46,227 nucleotides of DNA from Candidatus Blautia stercoripullorum (GCA_019120545.1 DWUX01000063.1:1-46227), one strand, 5' to 3'; positions 16,594-24,073 are shown, numbered from the stretch's first letter. Notes: a model not told the origin generated them from the letters alone. Translations and numbers: made by a program.

Positions 16594-17622
16594 ATGAGAT
16601 TTTCAGAAACAGAAAAGAAACAACTGATCATTTTCGCAGCAGTGGCCTATGGGATCACATATGTCCTGGGCCTGCTGATGTGGTATGGAAACAGCACAGG
16701 CGCAGACCTGAGCGCCTTTCCCAATGCCCAGATGCTTTATCCGGCGGCGGGAGTTATGCTGGCTTATCTGCTTACCAGGAGAGGAGACAGGAAGGTGCCC
16801 AGGCTCTTTTATGTGACCTTCCTTGTGATCACAGTCCTGATGATCCTCTGTGCCCTGGGTTCTGTGTTTATGCCTCAGAGTATACAGGCGGGACAGATGG
16901 AAATGTCAGTATGGATGGCGCTGGTACAGGTGGTATTGATCCTGGGAAGTATTGTATTCTGGATCACCCTTCTGATCTCCGGTAAAGAAAGACGGGAAGC
17001 CTGGGGACTTCGGTGGAAAAACTGGAAAAAATCGGTTTTATGTATGCTTTTGTTCTTTGCCCTTTACAGCCTCCGCATGGGAATTTCCTATGCCCTGGGA
17101 GGACAGATAGGAGAATTTGCCCGGTTGTGGACCCAGCCTTCTACCTGGCTCTATCTGGTTACACTGATCGTGAATTTCTTCCTGGTAGTGGTAGCCTTTT
17201 TCGGTGAGGAATATGGCTGGCGGTATTATCTCCAGCCTCTGCTCCAGAGAAGATTCGGACTGAGAAAAGGGGTCCTGCTCCTGGGTGTGATCTGGGGACT
17301 GTGGCACCTGCCTCTGGATTTCTTTTATTACACCACACCGGATATGGGAGTGATCTACCTGCTGTCTCAGATCGTTACCTGTGTCTTTATGGGGATCTTC
17401 CTGGCGTATGTCTATATGAAGACCAAGAATATCTGGGTAGCGGTGGCTGTTCACTACATGAACAACAATCTGATCCCTATGTTTGTGGGAGATTATTCCG
17501 CAGATGTGCTTCAGGGACAGACCATTTACTGGGGCGACCTTCTGGTTTCCCTGATCCTGAATCTGGTGATCTTCGGATGGTTCCTTTTCCTGAAGCCTTT
17601 CCGGAGTAAAGAAAAGCTTTAA
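16594..17622 (+). CDS. CPBP-family intramembrane glutamic protease
   Basis: 342 residues and about eight hydrophobic segments. The three CPBP (Abi/CaaX-like) motifs are present: FFGEEYGWRYYLQPLLQRRFG with catalytic Glu205-Glu206 and Arg210, GVIWGLWHLPLDFFY with a catalytic His, and VAVAVHYMNNN with another His. Such proteases process peptides or tail-anchored substrates and often serve in bacteriocin maturation or immunity. It lies 67 bases after the kinase gene in the same direction and may belong to its regulon, which is inferred. AGAGGAAAG precedes the ATG. Confidence 0.9.
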   Translation: MRFSETEKKQLIIFAAVAYGITYVLGLLMWYGNSTGADLSAFPNAQMLYPAAGVMLAYLLTRRGDRKVPRLFYVTFLVITVLMILCALGSVFMPQSIQAGQMEMSVWMALVQVVLILGSIVFWITLLISGKERREAWGLRWKNWKKSVLCMLLFFALYSLRMGISYALGGQIGEFARLWTQPSTWLYLVTLIVNFFLVVVAFFGEEYGWRYYLQPLLQRRFGLRKGVLLLGVIWGLWHLPLDFFYYTTPDMGVIYLLSQIVTCVFMGIFLAYVYMKTKNIWVAVAVHYMNNNLIPMFVGDYSADVLQGQTIYWGDLLVSLILNLVIFGWFLFLKPFRSKEKL

Positions 17623-17672
17623 GAAACTTTCAGTGAGAGATAAGTGGGAAAATATTATATAAATAAGAAGAA

Positions 17673-17721
17673 AAGGACTTTCTTCGGAGACTGTTCATAA
17701 AGAGTCTCCGGGAAAGTCCTT
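17673..17721. terminator. Bidirectional terminator between convergent genes
   Basis: AAGGACTTTC...GGAGACT (17673-17692) pairs with AGTCTCC...GAAAGTCCTT (17703-17721) with small internal mismatches. The minus-strand exit runs TTTTCTTCTTATTT, serving the sodium symporter gene. The plus side may end the CPBP gene. Confidence 0.8.
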
Positions 17722-17739
17722 GTTAGATTAATTCGATTT

Positions 17740-19095
17740 TTATACGGCGATCCAACCCATAGTCTCAGAAACCGCAAAGATCAGGATCAGAACCAGGAAG
17801 ATAGGTGCTACCCATTTCAGCATGATCCGATAGAATTTTTTGATCTTAAATGGACCATTGATCTCCACTTCATCTTCGATGACCTTAGGACCGATAAAAT
17901 GTCCGATGCTGACGCAGGTCAGGATGGCCACAATAGGCATGAGCACACTGTTGCTGATGAAATCGAAGAAATCCAGCAGTCCCAGACCGATGATCTGGAT
18001 GAAGCTTAATGGTCCGAAGCCTAAAGAGACGACAGCGCCCAGGATCAGCACATAAAGGGTTACCAGCAGGGTAGCCTTTTTTCTTTCCCAGCCGAATTTA
18101 TCCCTCAGGATGGAAACAGCGGTCTCCATCAGTGAGATGGAAGAGGTCAGCGCCGCGAAAAGCACCAGAAGGAAAAATACCGCTCCGATCACACTGCCGA
18201 AAGCCATGTCGTTAAATACCTTAGGCAGGGTGATAAACATCAGAGAAGGCCCTTTGCTCAGAGCGGCCTCGTCTCCTCCTGAGAAAACGAATACAGAAGG
18301 CACGATCATCAGACCGGCCAGAAAAGCTACGGCTGTGTCAAAGACCTCGATCTGCCGTACAGAACCTTCCAGGCTGCTGTCTTTTTTCATATAAGATCCG
18401 TAAGTGATCATAATTCCCATGGCAAGGGACATAGAATAGAAAAGCTGCCCCATGGCCGCCAGGACCGTAGTAGCGGAAAACTTGGAAAAGTCAGGAAGAA
18501 AATAATATTTTACTCCTTCCAAAGCGCCGGGTCTTGTCACACAGAAAGCACAGATCCCTACGATCATCACAATGAGCAGAGGCATCATGAACCGGCTGGC
18601 TTTTTCGATGCCTTTATCAACCCCCATGATAACCACTACAGCGGTAAGCAGTACATAGATGACAAACCATACCACCGGGGAAACTGTCTGGCTGGTAAAG
18701 GCGGCAAAGTATTCGTCCCCGGAAGCGGCCCCTCCCTCACCGGTGAGAAAAGTGGCGAAATACTTGATCACCCATCCTCCGATCACACAGTAATAAGGTG
18801 TGATGATAAAAGGAACGGTGCAGGCCAGATTGCCTACAAAACCGAAGCGCTTATCCAGGGAACGGAAAGCTCCGATAGCGCTTAACCGGGTCTTTCTCCC
18901 GATGGCAATTTCCGTGATCATCAGAGTAAAGCCGAAAGTGACTGCCAGGACCAGGTAGACCAGCAGGAAGATCCCCCCTCCGTATTTGGCTGCCAGGTAT
19001 GGAAAACGCCAGATGTTTCCAAGACCTACCGCTGATCCGGCAGCGGCCAGGACGAATCCCATTTTGTTTGTAAAAGATCCTCTTTTTTGTTCCAT
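17740..19095 (-). CDS. Sodium-dependent transporter, NSS/SNF family
   Basis: 451-residue membrane protein with about eleven to twelve hydrophobic segments. The signature of the first segment is clear: KMGFVLAAAGSAVGLGNIWRFPYLAAKYGGGIFLLVY, which carries backbone ligands for sodium and substrate. Bacterial relatives such as LeuT, MhsT and TnaT import amino acids, often hydrophobic or aromatic ones. The exact substrate cannot be read from sequence. The gene stands alone with its own candidate promoter and a strong terminator. Confidence 0.93.
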   Translation of the reverse strand: MEQKRGSFTNKMGFVLAAAGSAVGLGNIWRFPYLAAKYGGGIFLLVYLVLAVTFGFTLMITEIAIGRKTRLSAIGAFRSLDKRFGFVGNLACTVPFIITPYYCVIGGWVIKYFATFLTGEGGAASGDEYFAAFTSQTVSPVVWFVIYVLLTAVVVIMGVDKGIEKASRFMMPLLIVMIVGICAFCVTRPGALEGVKYYFLPDFSKFSATTVLAAMGQLFYSMSLAMGIMITYGSYMKKDSSLEGSVRQIEVFDTAVAFLAGLMIVPSVFVFSGGDEAALSKGPSLMFITLPKVFNDMAFGSVIGAVFFLLVLFAALTSSISLMETAVSILRDKFGWERKKATLLVTLYVLILGAVVSLGFGPLSFIQIIGLGLLDFFDFISNSVLMPIVAILTCVSIGHFIGPKVIEDEVEINGPFKIKKFYRIMLKWVAPIFLVLILIFAVSETMGWIAV

Positions 19096-19161
19096 ACAAA
19101 TCTCCTCTTTTAGTTTTTACGATCATTCTTCCTTTTGCGATAAGGATATGATGTAAAATCA

Positions 19162-19190
19162 ATTATGCCATTGAATATAAGGAAATACAA
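19162..19190 (-). promoter_or_regulatory. Candidate promoter of the NSS transporter gene
   Basis: On the minus strand: TTGTAT (19190-19185), 17-base spacer, CATAAT (19167-19162). It lies about 70 bases before the ATG at 19095 and back-to-back with the infC promoter. Confidence 0.4.
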
Positions 19191-19212
19191 GGAGTTTTTG
19201 AAGAAAAAATAC

Positions 19213-19241
19213 TTGACTTTATATTTTGGCTGTGCTATAGT
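19213..19241 (+). promoter_or_regulatory. Promoter of infC-rpmI-rplT
   Basis: TTGACT (19213-19218), 17-base spacer, TATAGT (19236-19241) with an extended -10 TG at 19233-19234. Transcription should start near 19248, giving a leader of about 264 bases. Confidence 0.8.
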
Positions 19242-19247
19242 ACAAAA

Positions 19248-19511
19248 GTCTGAAGAAGAAAAAGAAAGCAGAGTATCCACTCTCACCTTAGCACAGACAA
19301 GTGACTAATGGTTTATAGAATGTAATGAGGCGCAAGGCGTTTTTTTATGGAGATTTTGGGTGGATAGTATTTTGCTATCCGCTTTTCTTTTGCTCTGTAG
19401 ATTCTTATTCATGACCATGAAAGCCTGAGAGGCTTGATTGTTCTTTTCTTAAAGGTTCAGATGGCCAAGGGGGCCGAGAGTGTTTTATCAATATTATGGA
19501 GGTGCACGACA
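19248..19511 (+). promoter_or_regulatory. infC leader with terminator/antiterminator (L20-leader-like)
   Basis: An untranslated leader holding a terminator hairpin (19360-19382, core GGATAG/CTATCC) followed by TTTTCTTTT. The upstream TATCCAC (19274-19280) is exactly complementary to GTGGATA (19360-19366), the left arm of that terminator, so the two structures exclude each other. A second small hairpin (19421-19435) is followed by GATTGTTCTTTTCTT. In Firmicutes this operon is known to be repressed by its own product L20 through leader attenuation. The same logic fits here, though a match to the known L20-leader family was not computed. Confidence 0.65.
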
Positions 19512-20018
19512 ATTAGCGATTTAATGATCAACGAACAAATCAGAGACAAGGAAGTACGTCTTATTGGAGCGGATGGACAGCAGTTAGGGATCATGTCCGC
19601 CAGAGAAGCCCAGAAACACGCAGTGGAAGCCGGACTGGATCTGGTAAAGATTGCTCCCACAGCAAAGCCGCCGGTTTGTAAAATTATTGATTATGGCAAG
19701 TATAAGTACGAATTAGCCAGAAAAGAGAAAGAAGCTAAGAAGAAACAGAAAACCATAGAGATCAAAGAAGTGCGTTTATCCCCCAATATTGAGGAAAACG
19801 ATTTAAAGACCAAGGTCAACAACGCCAGAAAATTCCTGCAGAAAGGAAATAAAGTGAAGGTGACTCTGCGTTTCCGGGGAAGGGAAATGGCACATATGCA
19901 GAGCAGCAAGCACATCCTGGATGAGTTTGCTCAGGTTCTGTCTGATATTGCGGTGATCGAGAAAGCGCCGAAGGTAGAAGGCAGAAGCATGACTATGTTT
20001 TTGACAGAAAAACGTTAA
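19512..20018 (+). CDS. infC: Translation initiation factor IF-3, AUU start
   Basis: 168 residues. Binds the 30S subunit, keeps subunits apart and checks the initiator codon pairing. The N-terminal domain starts INEQIRDKEVRLIGADGQQLG. The C-terminal domain includes IEIKEVRLSPNIEENDLKTKVNNARKFLQKGNKVKVTLRFRGREM. The best start is the ATT at 19512: GGAGGT at 19498-19503 is 8 bases upstream, whereas the in-frame ATG at 19434 has no such site and the ATG at 19524 is 20 bases away. AUU starts are a known autoregulatory device of infC. It heads the infC-rpmI-rplT operon. Confidence 0.96.
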   Translation: MSDLMINEQIRDKEVRLIGADGQQLGIMSAREAQKHAVEAGLDLVKIAPTAKPPVCKIIDYGKYKYELARKEKEAKKKQKTIEIKEVRLSPNIEENDLKTKVNNARKFLQKGNKVKVTLRFRGREMAHMQSSKHILDEFAQVLSDIAVIEKAPKVEGRSMTMFLTEKR

Positions 20019-20048
20019 TAAGAAAAAGAGTTTAAGGAGGACATAAAC

Positions 20049-20246
20049 ATGCCAAAAATGAAAACAACTAAAGCTGCTGCAAAGCGCTTCAAAACAACAG
20101 GAACAGGTAAATTAAAAAGAAATAAAGCTTACAAGAGCCATATCTTAACAAAGAAATCTCAGAAGAGAAAAAGAAATCTCAGAAAAGCAACTATCACAGA
20201 TGCTACAAATGTAAAGAACATGAAGAAGATCCTGCCTTACATGTAA
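20049..20246 (+). CDS. rpmI: 50S ribosomal protein L35
   Basis: 65-residue, very basic protein starting [21 protein letters not shown], with the typical [24 protein letters not shown] core and the C-terminal motif KKILPYM. Full length for the family. AAGGAGG lies about 8 bases before the ATG. It is the middle gene of the IF3-L35-L20 operon and a component of the large ribosomal subunit. Confidence 0.99.
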   Translation: MPKMKTTKAAAKRFKTTGTGKLKRNKAYKSHILTKKSQKRKRNLRKATITDATNVKNMKKILPYM

Positions 20247-20307
20247 TCTGTGCAGTTGGAAAAGTTTCGTTGAACAAAGGTATCTTTAATATAGGAGGAA
20301 ATTAAGA

Positions 20308-20664
20308 ATGGCAAGAATTAAAGGCGGATTAAACGCTAAGAAGAAACATAACAGAGTATTAAAAATGGCTAAGGGCTACAGAGGAGCCCGTTCCAAACAG
20401 TATAGAGTAGCAAAACAGTCTGTAATGAGAGCTCTGGCTAGCTCCTACGCAGGAAGAAAACAGAGAAAACGTCAGTTCAGACAGCTGTGGATCGCTCGTA
20501 TCAACGCTGCAGCAAGAATGAACGGCTTATCCTACAGCAAATTCATGCACGGCTTAAAGCTGGCTAATGTTGACCTGAACAGAAAAGTTTTGGCTGACAT
20601 GGCTATCAATGATGCAGAGGGATTCACAACTCTGGCAGAGCTGGCAAAGAGCAAATTAGCTTAA
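20308..20664 (+). CDS. rplT: 50S ribosomal protein L20
   Basis: 118 residues, full length. Starts [20 protein letters not shown] and contains the conserved [41 protein letters not shown] segment that contacts 23S rRNA early in assembly. In many bacteria L20 also represses its own operon by binding an rRNA-like leader structure; the leader at 19248-19511 is a candidate target. AGGAGG precedes the ATG, and a strong terminator follows. Confidence 0.99.
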   Translation: MARIKGGLNAKKKHNRVLKMAKGYRGARSKQYRVAKQSVMRALASSYAGRKQRKRQFRQLWIARINAAARMNGLSYSKFMHGLKLANVDLNRKVLADMAINDAEGFTTLAELAKSKLA

Positions 20665-20682
20665 TAGAAATAGATTTTTCAG

Positions 20683-20717
20683 GCCCCGTAAACATGGCGT
20701 TTACGGGGCTTTTTTTC
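20683..20717 (+). terminator. Terminator of the IF3-L35-L20 operon
   Basis: GCCCCGTAAAC (20683-20693) pairs perfectly with GTTTACGGGGC (20699-20709), followed by eight T. No doubt about its nature. Confidence 0.95.
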
Positions 20718-20824
20718 GGAAATAGTTTGTATGATATCCGCAATTTCGAACAGACAGACTTGACTGTTTGGAAGCTTGGGAGTAAAGTGGATTGTAATAA
20801 ACGGCTGGAAAGGAGCGAGGGAAA

Positions 20825-22519
20825 ATGAGAAAAAAACTCCCGATCGGCATCGATGGGTTTGAAAAGATCAGAAGAAATGATTTTTACTATGCAGATAAAA
20901 GTATGTTTATTGCAGATCTCTTGGAAAACTGGGGAGAAGTAAATTTGTTTACCCGTCCCAGACGTTTTGGCAAGTCTCTTAACATGAGCATGCTGAAATG
21001 CTTTTTTGAAATCGGTGGCGATCCGGCGCTGTTTGAGGGGCTGAAGATCAAACAGGAAAAGGAAATCTGCAAAGAATATATGGGACAGTTTCCTGTGATT
21101 TCCATCAGTCTGAAAAGTGTGGAAGGATTGAACTTTGAAGGGGCGACTGCGGCTCTGCGCACAGTGATCGGAAATACAGCGCTGCAGTTTCAGGTTCTGA
21201 GGACCAGTGATAAGCTTTCTATTGAAGAAAAGGCGGTATATGCCCAGCTGACTGAGACAGGAACTGCCCGGGGAGGCATTTTTGCCATGACTGATGAAGC
21301 AATGACTGCAAGTATAAAGACTCTTTCCCAGCTTTTAGCCAAGCATTATGGCCGCAAAGTCATCTTGCTGATCGATGAATATGATGTTCCGTTGGATAAA
21401 GCGTTTCAAGCAGGATATTATGATGAAATGGTAAGCCTTATCCGAAATATATTTGGGAACGCACTGAAGACAAATGAATATCTGTATTTTGCTGTTCTCA
21501 CAGGATGTCTACGGATTTCCAAAGAGAGTATCTTCACAGGATTAAATAATTTAAAAGTACATACCATATCAGATGTGCGATATGATGAGTACTTTGGGTT
21601 TACCGATGCAGAAGTAGATGAGATGCTGGAGTTTTATAACCTGTTGTCTTATAAAAATGTGATCAGAGATTGGTATGATGGGTATCGCTTTGGCAGCGTG
21701 GATGTATACTGTCCCTGGGACGTGATCAATTACTGCGATGTTCTGCTGGCAGATTCAGAGGCAGAACCGGAAAATTACTGGGCGAATACCAGTGGAAATG
21801 AAATTATCCGCCGCCTGTTAAAAAAAGCGGATCAGACTACGCGGGATGAGATTGAGCAGCTGATAGACGGCAGTGCAATTGTAAAGACTGTCCGGCAGGA
21901 ACTGACATACCGGGATATTGAAGACTCTATTGATAATATCTGGAGTGTTTTATATTCTACCGGCTATCTGACCCAACGGGGGCGCCTGCCCGGAAAAAAG
22001 ATGAAGCTGGCGCTTCCAAACAGGGAAGTAAAGGAGCTGTTTATTGATCTGGTAAAAGATTGGTTTCAGGAAACAACTCTTTCGGATTCCGCAAGGATTA
22101 ATCAGTTTTGCGCGGCGTTCCCGGCTGGAGACGCTGCCGTGATCCAGGACATGCTTCATGATTATCTGTGGGATTCTATCAGTGTGCGGGATACGGCAGT
22201 GCGGATGAATATGAAGGAGAACTTTTATCATGGCATGGTACTGGGACTTTTACGGAGCCAGGGAAGCTGGCTGGTTCAGTCAAATGCCGAGATCGGGGAA
22301 GGATATAGTGATATCTCTGTCTGCACCCCTGAGCGGACGGGTATTGTGATTGAACTGAAATATGCAGATGACGGAAGTCTGGAAAGAGCCTGCAGGGAGG
22401 CACTGGAGCAGATCAAGAAACGAAAGTATGCAGAAGGACTTAAGAGACGGGGGATGAAGAAAATCCTGGAGTACGGCATAGCATTCTGTGAGAAAGAATG
22501 TATGGTGGTTATGGCATAA
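20825..22519 (+). CDS. AAA-ATPase-like / PD-(D/E)XK nuclease-like protein (DUF1703 type)
   Basis: 564 residues. The N-terminus PIGIDGFEKIRRNDFYYADKSMFI leads into an atypical P-loop, RPRRFGKSLNMSML with Lys50, and a Walker B segment VILLIDEYDVPLDKA. The C-terminus has a PD-(D/E)XK-like fold: GYSDIS with Asp496, then IVIELK with Glu510 and Lys512. This family is abundant, often in many copies, in gut Clostridia and Bacteroidetes. Its biological role is unknown; defence or a mobile-element origin has been suspected but nothing here proves it. It stands alone, with GGAGCGAGGG before the ATG and a strong terminator after. A weak promoter may lie at 20760-20788. Confidence 0.85.
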   Translation: MRKKLPIGIDGFEKIRRNDFYYADKSMFIADLLENWGEVNLFTRPRRFGKSLNMSMLKCFFEIGGDPALFEGLKIKQEKEICKEYMGQFPVISISLKSVEGLNFEGATAALRTVIGNTALQFQVLRTSDKLSIEEKAVYAQLTETGTARGGIFAMTDEAMTASIKTLSQLLAKHYGRKVILLIDEYDVPLDKAFQAGYYDEMVSLIRNIFGNALKTNEYLYFAVLTGCLRISKESIFTGLNNLKVHTISDVRYDEYFGFTDAEVDEMLEFYNLLSYKNVIRDWYDGYRFGSVDVYCPWDVINYCDVLLADSEAEPENYWANTSGNEIIRRLLKKADQTTRDEIEQLIDGSAIVKTVRQELTYRDIEDSIDNIWSVLYSTGYLTQRGRLPGKKMKLALPNREVKELFIDLVKDWFQETTLSDSARINQFCAAFPAGDAAVIQDMLHDYLWDSISVRDTAVRMNMKENFYHGMVLGLLRSQGSWLVQSNAEIGEGYSDISVCTPERTGIVIELKYADDGSLERACREALEQIKKRKYAEGLKRRGMKKILEYGIAFCEKECMVVMA

Positions 22520-22536
22520 AATACTGGATATTGCAA

Positions 22537-22585
22537 AGATCCTGGAATCCGCATAGCTTTGGGGAGGATTCCAGGATCTTTTTTT
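22537..22585 (+). terminator. Terminator after the AAA/PD-(D/E)XK gene
   Basis: A perfect 14-base-pair stem, 22537-22550 (AGATCCTGGAATCC) with 22566-22579, is followed by TTTTTTG. It separates the gene from the convergent apbE. Confidence 0.9.
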
Positions 22586-22598
22586 GCCTATAGTCTCT

Positions 22599-23639
22599 TT
22601 ACTGGGCAATGGTGATTTCTTCATCGAAATTTTCGCTGTAATGGAGCTGATAGTCATCGGTGATAAATACCGCCTGCACATCAGGCAGACTGTTGACCAG
22701 GTCCAGGCCTTTTTCCAGACCCAGGGCGAAACAGGTGGTGCTCAGTCCATCGCCGTCAACGGATTCATTGGAGATGATAGTGACTGATACCAGATTGTTG
22801 TCATAGGGATATCCGGTGGAAGGATCCAGGATATGGTGATAAAGGACACCGTCCTGCTCAAAGTACCGCTCGTAAATGCCGGAAGATACTACGGACTTGT
22901 CGGAAATCTCCATAACAGCTTCTGTTTCACTCCGGTCTGCAAAAGGCTTCTGGATACCAATGCGGAAAGGAGTTCCCTCCGGCCGCTGGCCCACACAGAG
23001 GATATTGCCGCCCAGATCGATGATGGCGCTTTCTACTCCTTGATCCAAAAGAAATTCTTTCATTTTATCAGCTATATAACCTTTGGCGATAGCACCCAGG
23101 TTGATTCCCATTCCTTCTTTTTCAAAACGTATGCGGTTTCCCTCCAGGGTTATGTCTTCATAGTTGATCAGAGGAAGAGCCGCCTGGATAGCTTCTTCAT
23201 CAGGAACCGTGCCTTCTCCTGAAGTAAAATCCCACAGAGCTGAAAGGGGTTCTACGGCGATATCAAAAGCACCGCCGGAAAGACGGCAATAGTCCAGTCC
23301 TTTGGAGATCACATCAGCGGTTTCTTCTGACAATTCATAGAAGCCTTCTTCGTCCTGGGGAAGTTCCCCGTGATTCAGCTGATAAAGTTCGCTGGTCTCA
23401 ATAGTGGGACTGAGAAGCTTATCATATTCTCTGCAAAGATCCAGAGCAGCGTTTAAGATCTCTTCGTCCTGGGAATCATAGAGAGTTACAGTTACGATGG
23501 TATTTAGTAAATAATCGGTTTTGCTTATAGGTTCCGGTGCTTCTGCCTGGCTTTTGCGCTGATACATAAAGGCAAACAGGATCAGGATAAGCAGCAGAAC
23601 AACTGCGGCCAGAAAGGTCCGCTTACTTTTTATATTCAT
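22599..23639 (-). CDS. apbE: FAD:protein FMN transferase
   Basis: 346 residues. Attaches FMN covalently to threonine residues of exported flavoproteins, as in Rnf/Nqr or extracellular electron-transfer systems. A single N-terminal membrane segment (FLAAVVLLLILILFAFMY) anchors it outside; no lipobox Cys is present, unlike many relatives. Family motifs are GINLGAIAKGYIADK, IIDLGGNILCVGQ, HHILDPSTGYPYDN and VDGDGLSTTCFALG. Its target flavoprotein is not in the window. It is monocistronic and converges on the AAA gene. Confidence 0.95.
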   Translation of the reverse strand: MNIKSKRTFLAAVVLLLILILFAFMYQRKSQAEAPEPISKTDYLLNTIVTVTLYDSQDEEILNAALDLCREYDKLLSPTIETSELYQLNHGELPQDEEGFYELSEETADVISKGLDYCRLSGGAFDIAVEPLSALWDFTSGEGTVPDEEAIQAALPLINYEDITLEGNRIRFEKEGMGINLGAIAKGYIADKMKEFLLDQGVESAIIDLGGNILCVGQRPEGTPFRIGIQKPFADRSETEAVMEISDKSVVSSGIYERYFEQDGVLYHHILDPSTGYPYDNNLVSVTIISNESVDGDGLSTTCFALGLEKGLDLVNSLPDVQAVFITDDYQLHYSENFDEEITIAQ

Positions 23640-23751
23640 ATAGTCTCCTTCATTTCCACAGATTGATCAATTAGTATACGGGACTTATTTTACGGAATTG
23701 GAGAGTTTATGTCAAGAATAGAAAAGTTTATAAAGAATAGTTGGCTGATGT

Positions 23752-23780
23752 TTGACAGAAAGATAATTCTACCTTATAAT
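23752..23780 (+). promoter_or_regulatory. Consensus promoter of the antisense RNA
   Basis: TTGACA (23752-23757), 17-base spacer, TATAAT (23775-23780): full consensus at both boxes. No coding gene with a credible ribosome-binding site follows, which points to a small RNA starting near 23787. Confidence 0.85.
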
Positions 23781-23802
23781 ATATTTACCAAGACAGCCAG
23801 AA
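23780..23802 (+). repeat. Left arm of the inverted repeat around the toxin locus
   Basis: 23 bases that match the reverse complement of 24010-24032 at 21 positions. The arm holds the first bases of the predicted antisense RNA, and the other arm holds the first part of the toxin mRNA, so both RNAs begin with nearly the same sequence. Confidence 0.8.
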
Positions 23803-23888
23803 AGGGAGGTCAAGGCTCCCCGCCCGGCAAAAATCATTGGCTGAAAATAGTCGCCCGTTCTTTACCAGAGGCAGGGCGGCTATTTTTT
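23787..23888 (+). ncRNA. Predicted antitoxin antisense RNA (type I)
   Basis: A transcript of about 100 bases is expected between the consensus promoter at 23752-23780 and a terminator whose stem pairs 23846-23856 with 23874-23884 (one G-U), followed by TTTT. It overlaps the 3' end and stop codon of the toxin gene on the other strand by roughly 40 bases. That is the layout of known type I antitoxin RNAs such as RatA and the pAD1 par RNA II. Ends are estimated from promoter and terminator positions. Confidence 0.65.
23846..23888. terminator. Shared terminator of toxin mRNA and antisense RNA
   Basis: AATAGTCGCCC (23846-23856) pairs with GGGCGGCTATT (23874-23884). The plus-strand exit is TTTT after the stem. 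The minus-strand exit is only TTCAG, so termination of the toxin mRNA may be incomplete. Confidence 0.7.
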
Positions 23889-23963
23889 ATGTGTATACGT
23901 TAAGATTGCAACAATCAGCAGTGCTATTGAAGTGATTAACTGCAACTCTTCATATGTACTCAT
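23880..23963 (-). CDS. Hol-Tox-type small membrane toxin, 27 residues
   Basis: A 27-codon gene too short for most gene finders. The peptide starts MSTYEELQLITSIALLIVA and ends ILTYTHKK: a short polar head, one hydrophobic helix and a basic tail. This matches the pattern of the putative holin-like toxin family (Hol-Tox), membrane-acting toxins of type I toxin-antitoxin systems. AGGAGGG (23970-23976 on the complement) lies 6 bases before the ATG. Its own promoter is at 24045-24073, and the antisense RNA overlaps its 3' end. Toxicity is inferred from family and layout. Confidence 0.8.
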   Translation of the reverse strand: MSTYEELQLITSIALLIVAILTYTHKK

Positions 23964-24009
23964 AGGCATCCCTCCTGTCCAAGACTCAGGCGGGGAACCA
24001 CAGCCGCTC

Positions 24010-24032
24010 TTCTGGCTGCCTGGGTAAATATA
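24010..24032 (-). repeat. Right arm of the inverted repeat around the toxin locus
   Basis: Partner of 23780-23802 (21 of 23 positions). It lies in the 5' untranslated region of the toxin mRNA. Further inward the arms stay similar, each carrying CCCCGCC. Confidence 0.8.
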
Positions 24033-24044
24033 CTATTTGGAAAA

Positions 24045-24073
24045 ATTATAGCATGACAGCATATCACAAACAA
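24045..24073 (-). promoter_or_regulatory. Promoter of the toxin gene
   Basis: On the minus strand: weak -35 TTGTTT (24073-24068), 17-base spacer, perfect -10 TATAAT (24050-24045) with an extended TG. Start near 24038 gives a 5' leader of about 75 bases. The -35 is weaker than that of the antisense promoter, as expected if antitoxin RNA is in excess. Confidence 0.7.

Noticed and set aside
23709..23903. 64-codon plus-strand frame across the antisense RNA
   Set aside because: No ribosome-binding site, and it starts upstream of the consensus promoter at 23752-23780. The small-RNA interpretation explains the region better.
23780..24032. Insertion sequence bounded by the inverted repeats around the toxin
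   Set aside because: No transposase frame and no target-site duplication could be recognised; a toxin-antitoxin locus is the simpler reading, although a passive mobile unit is not excluded.
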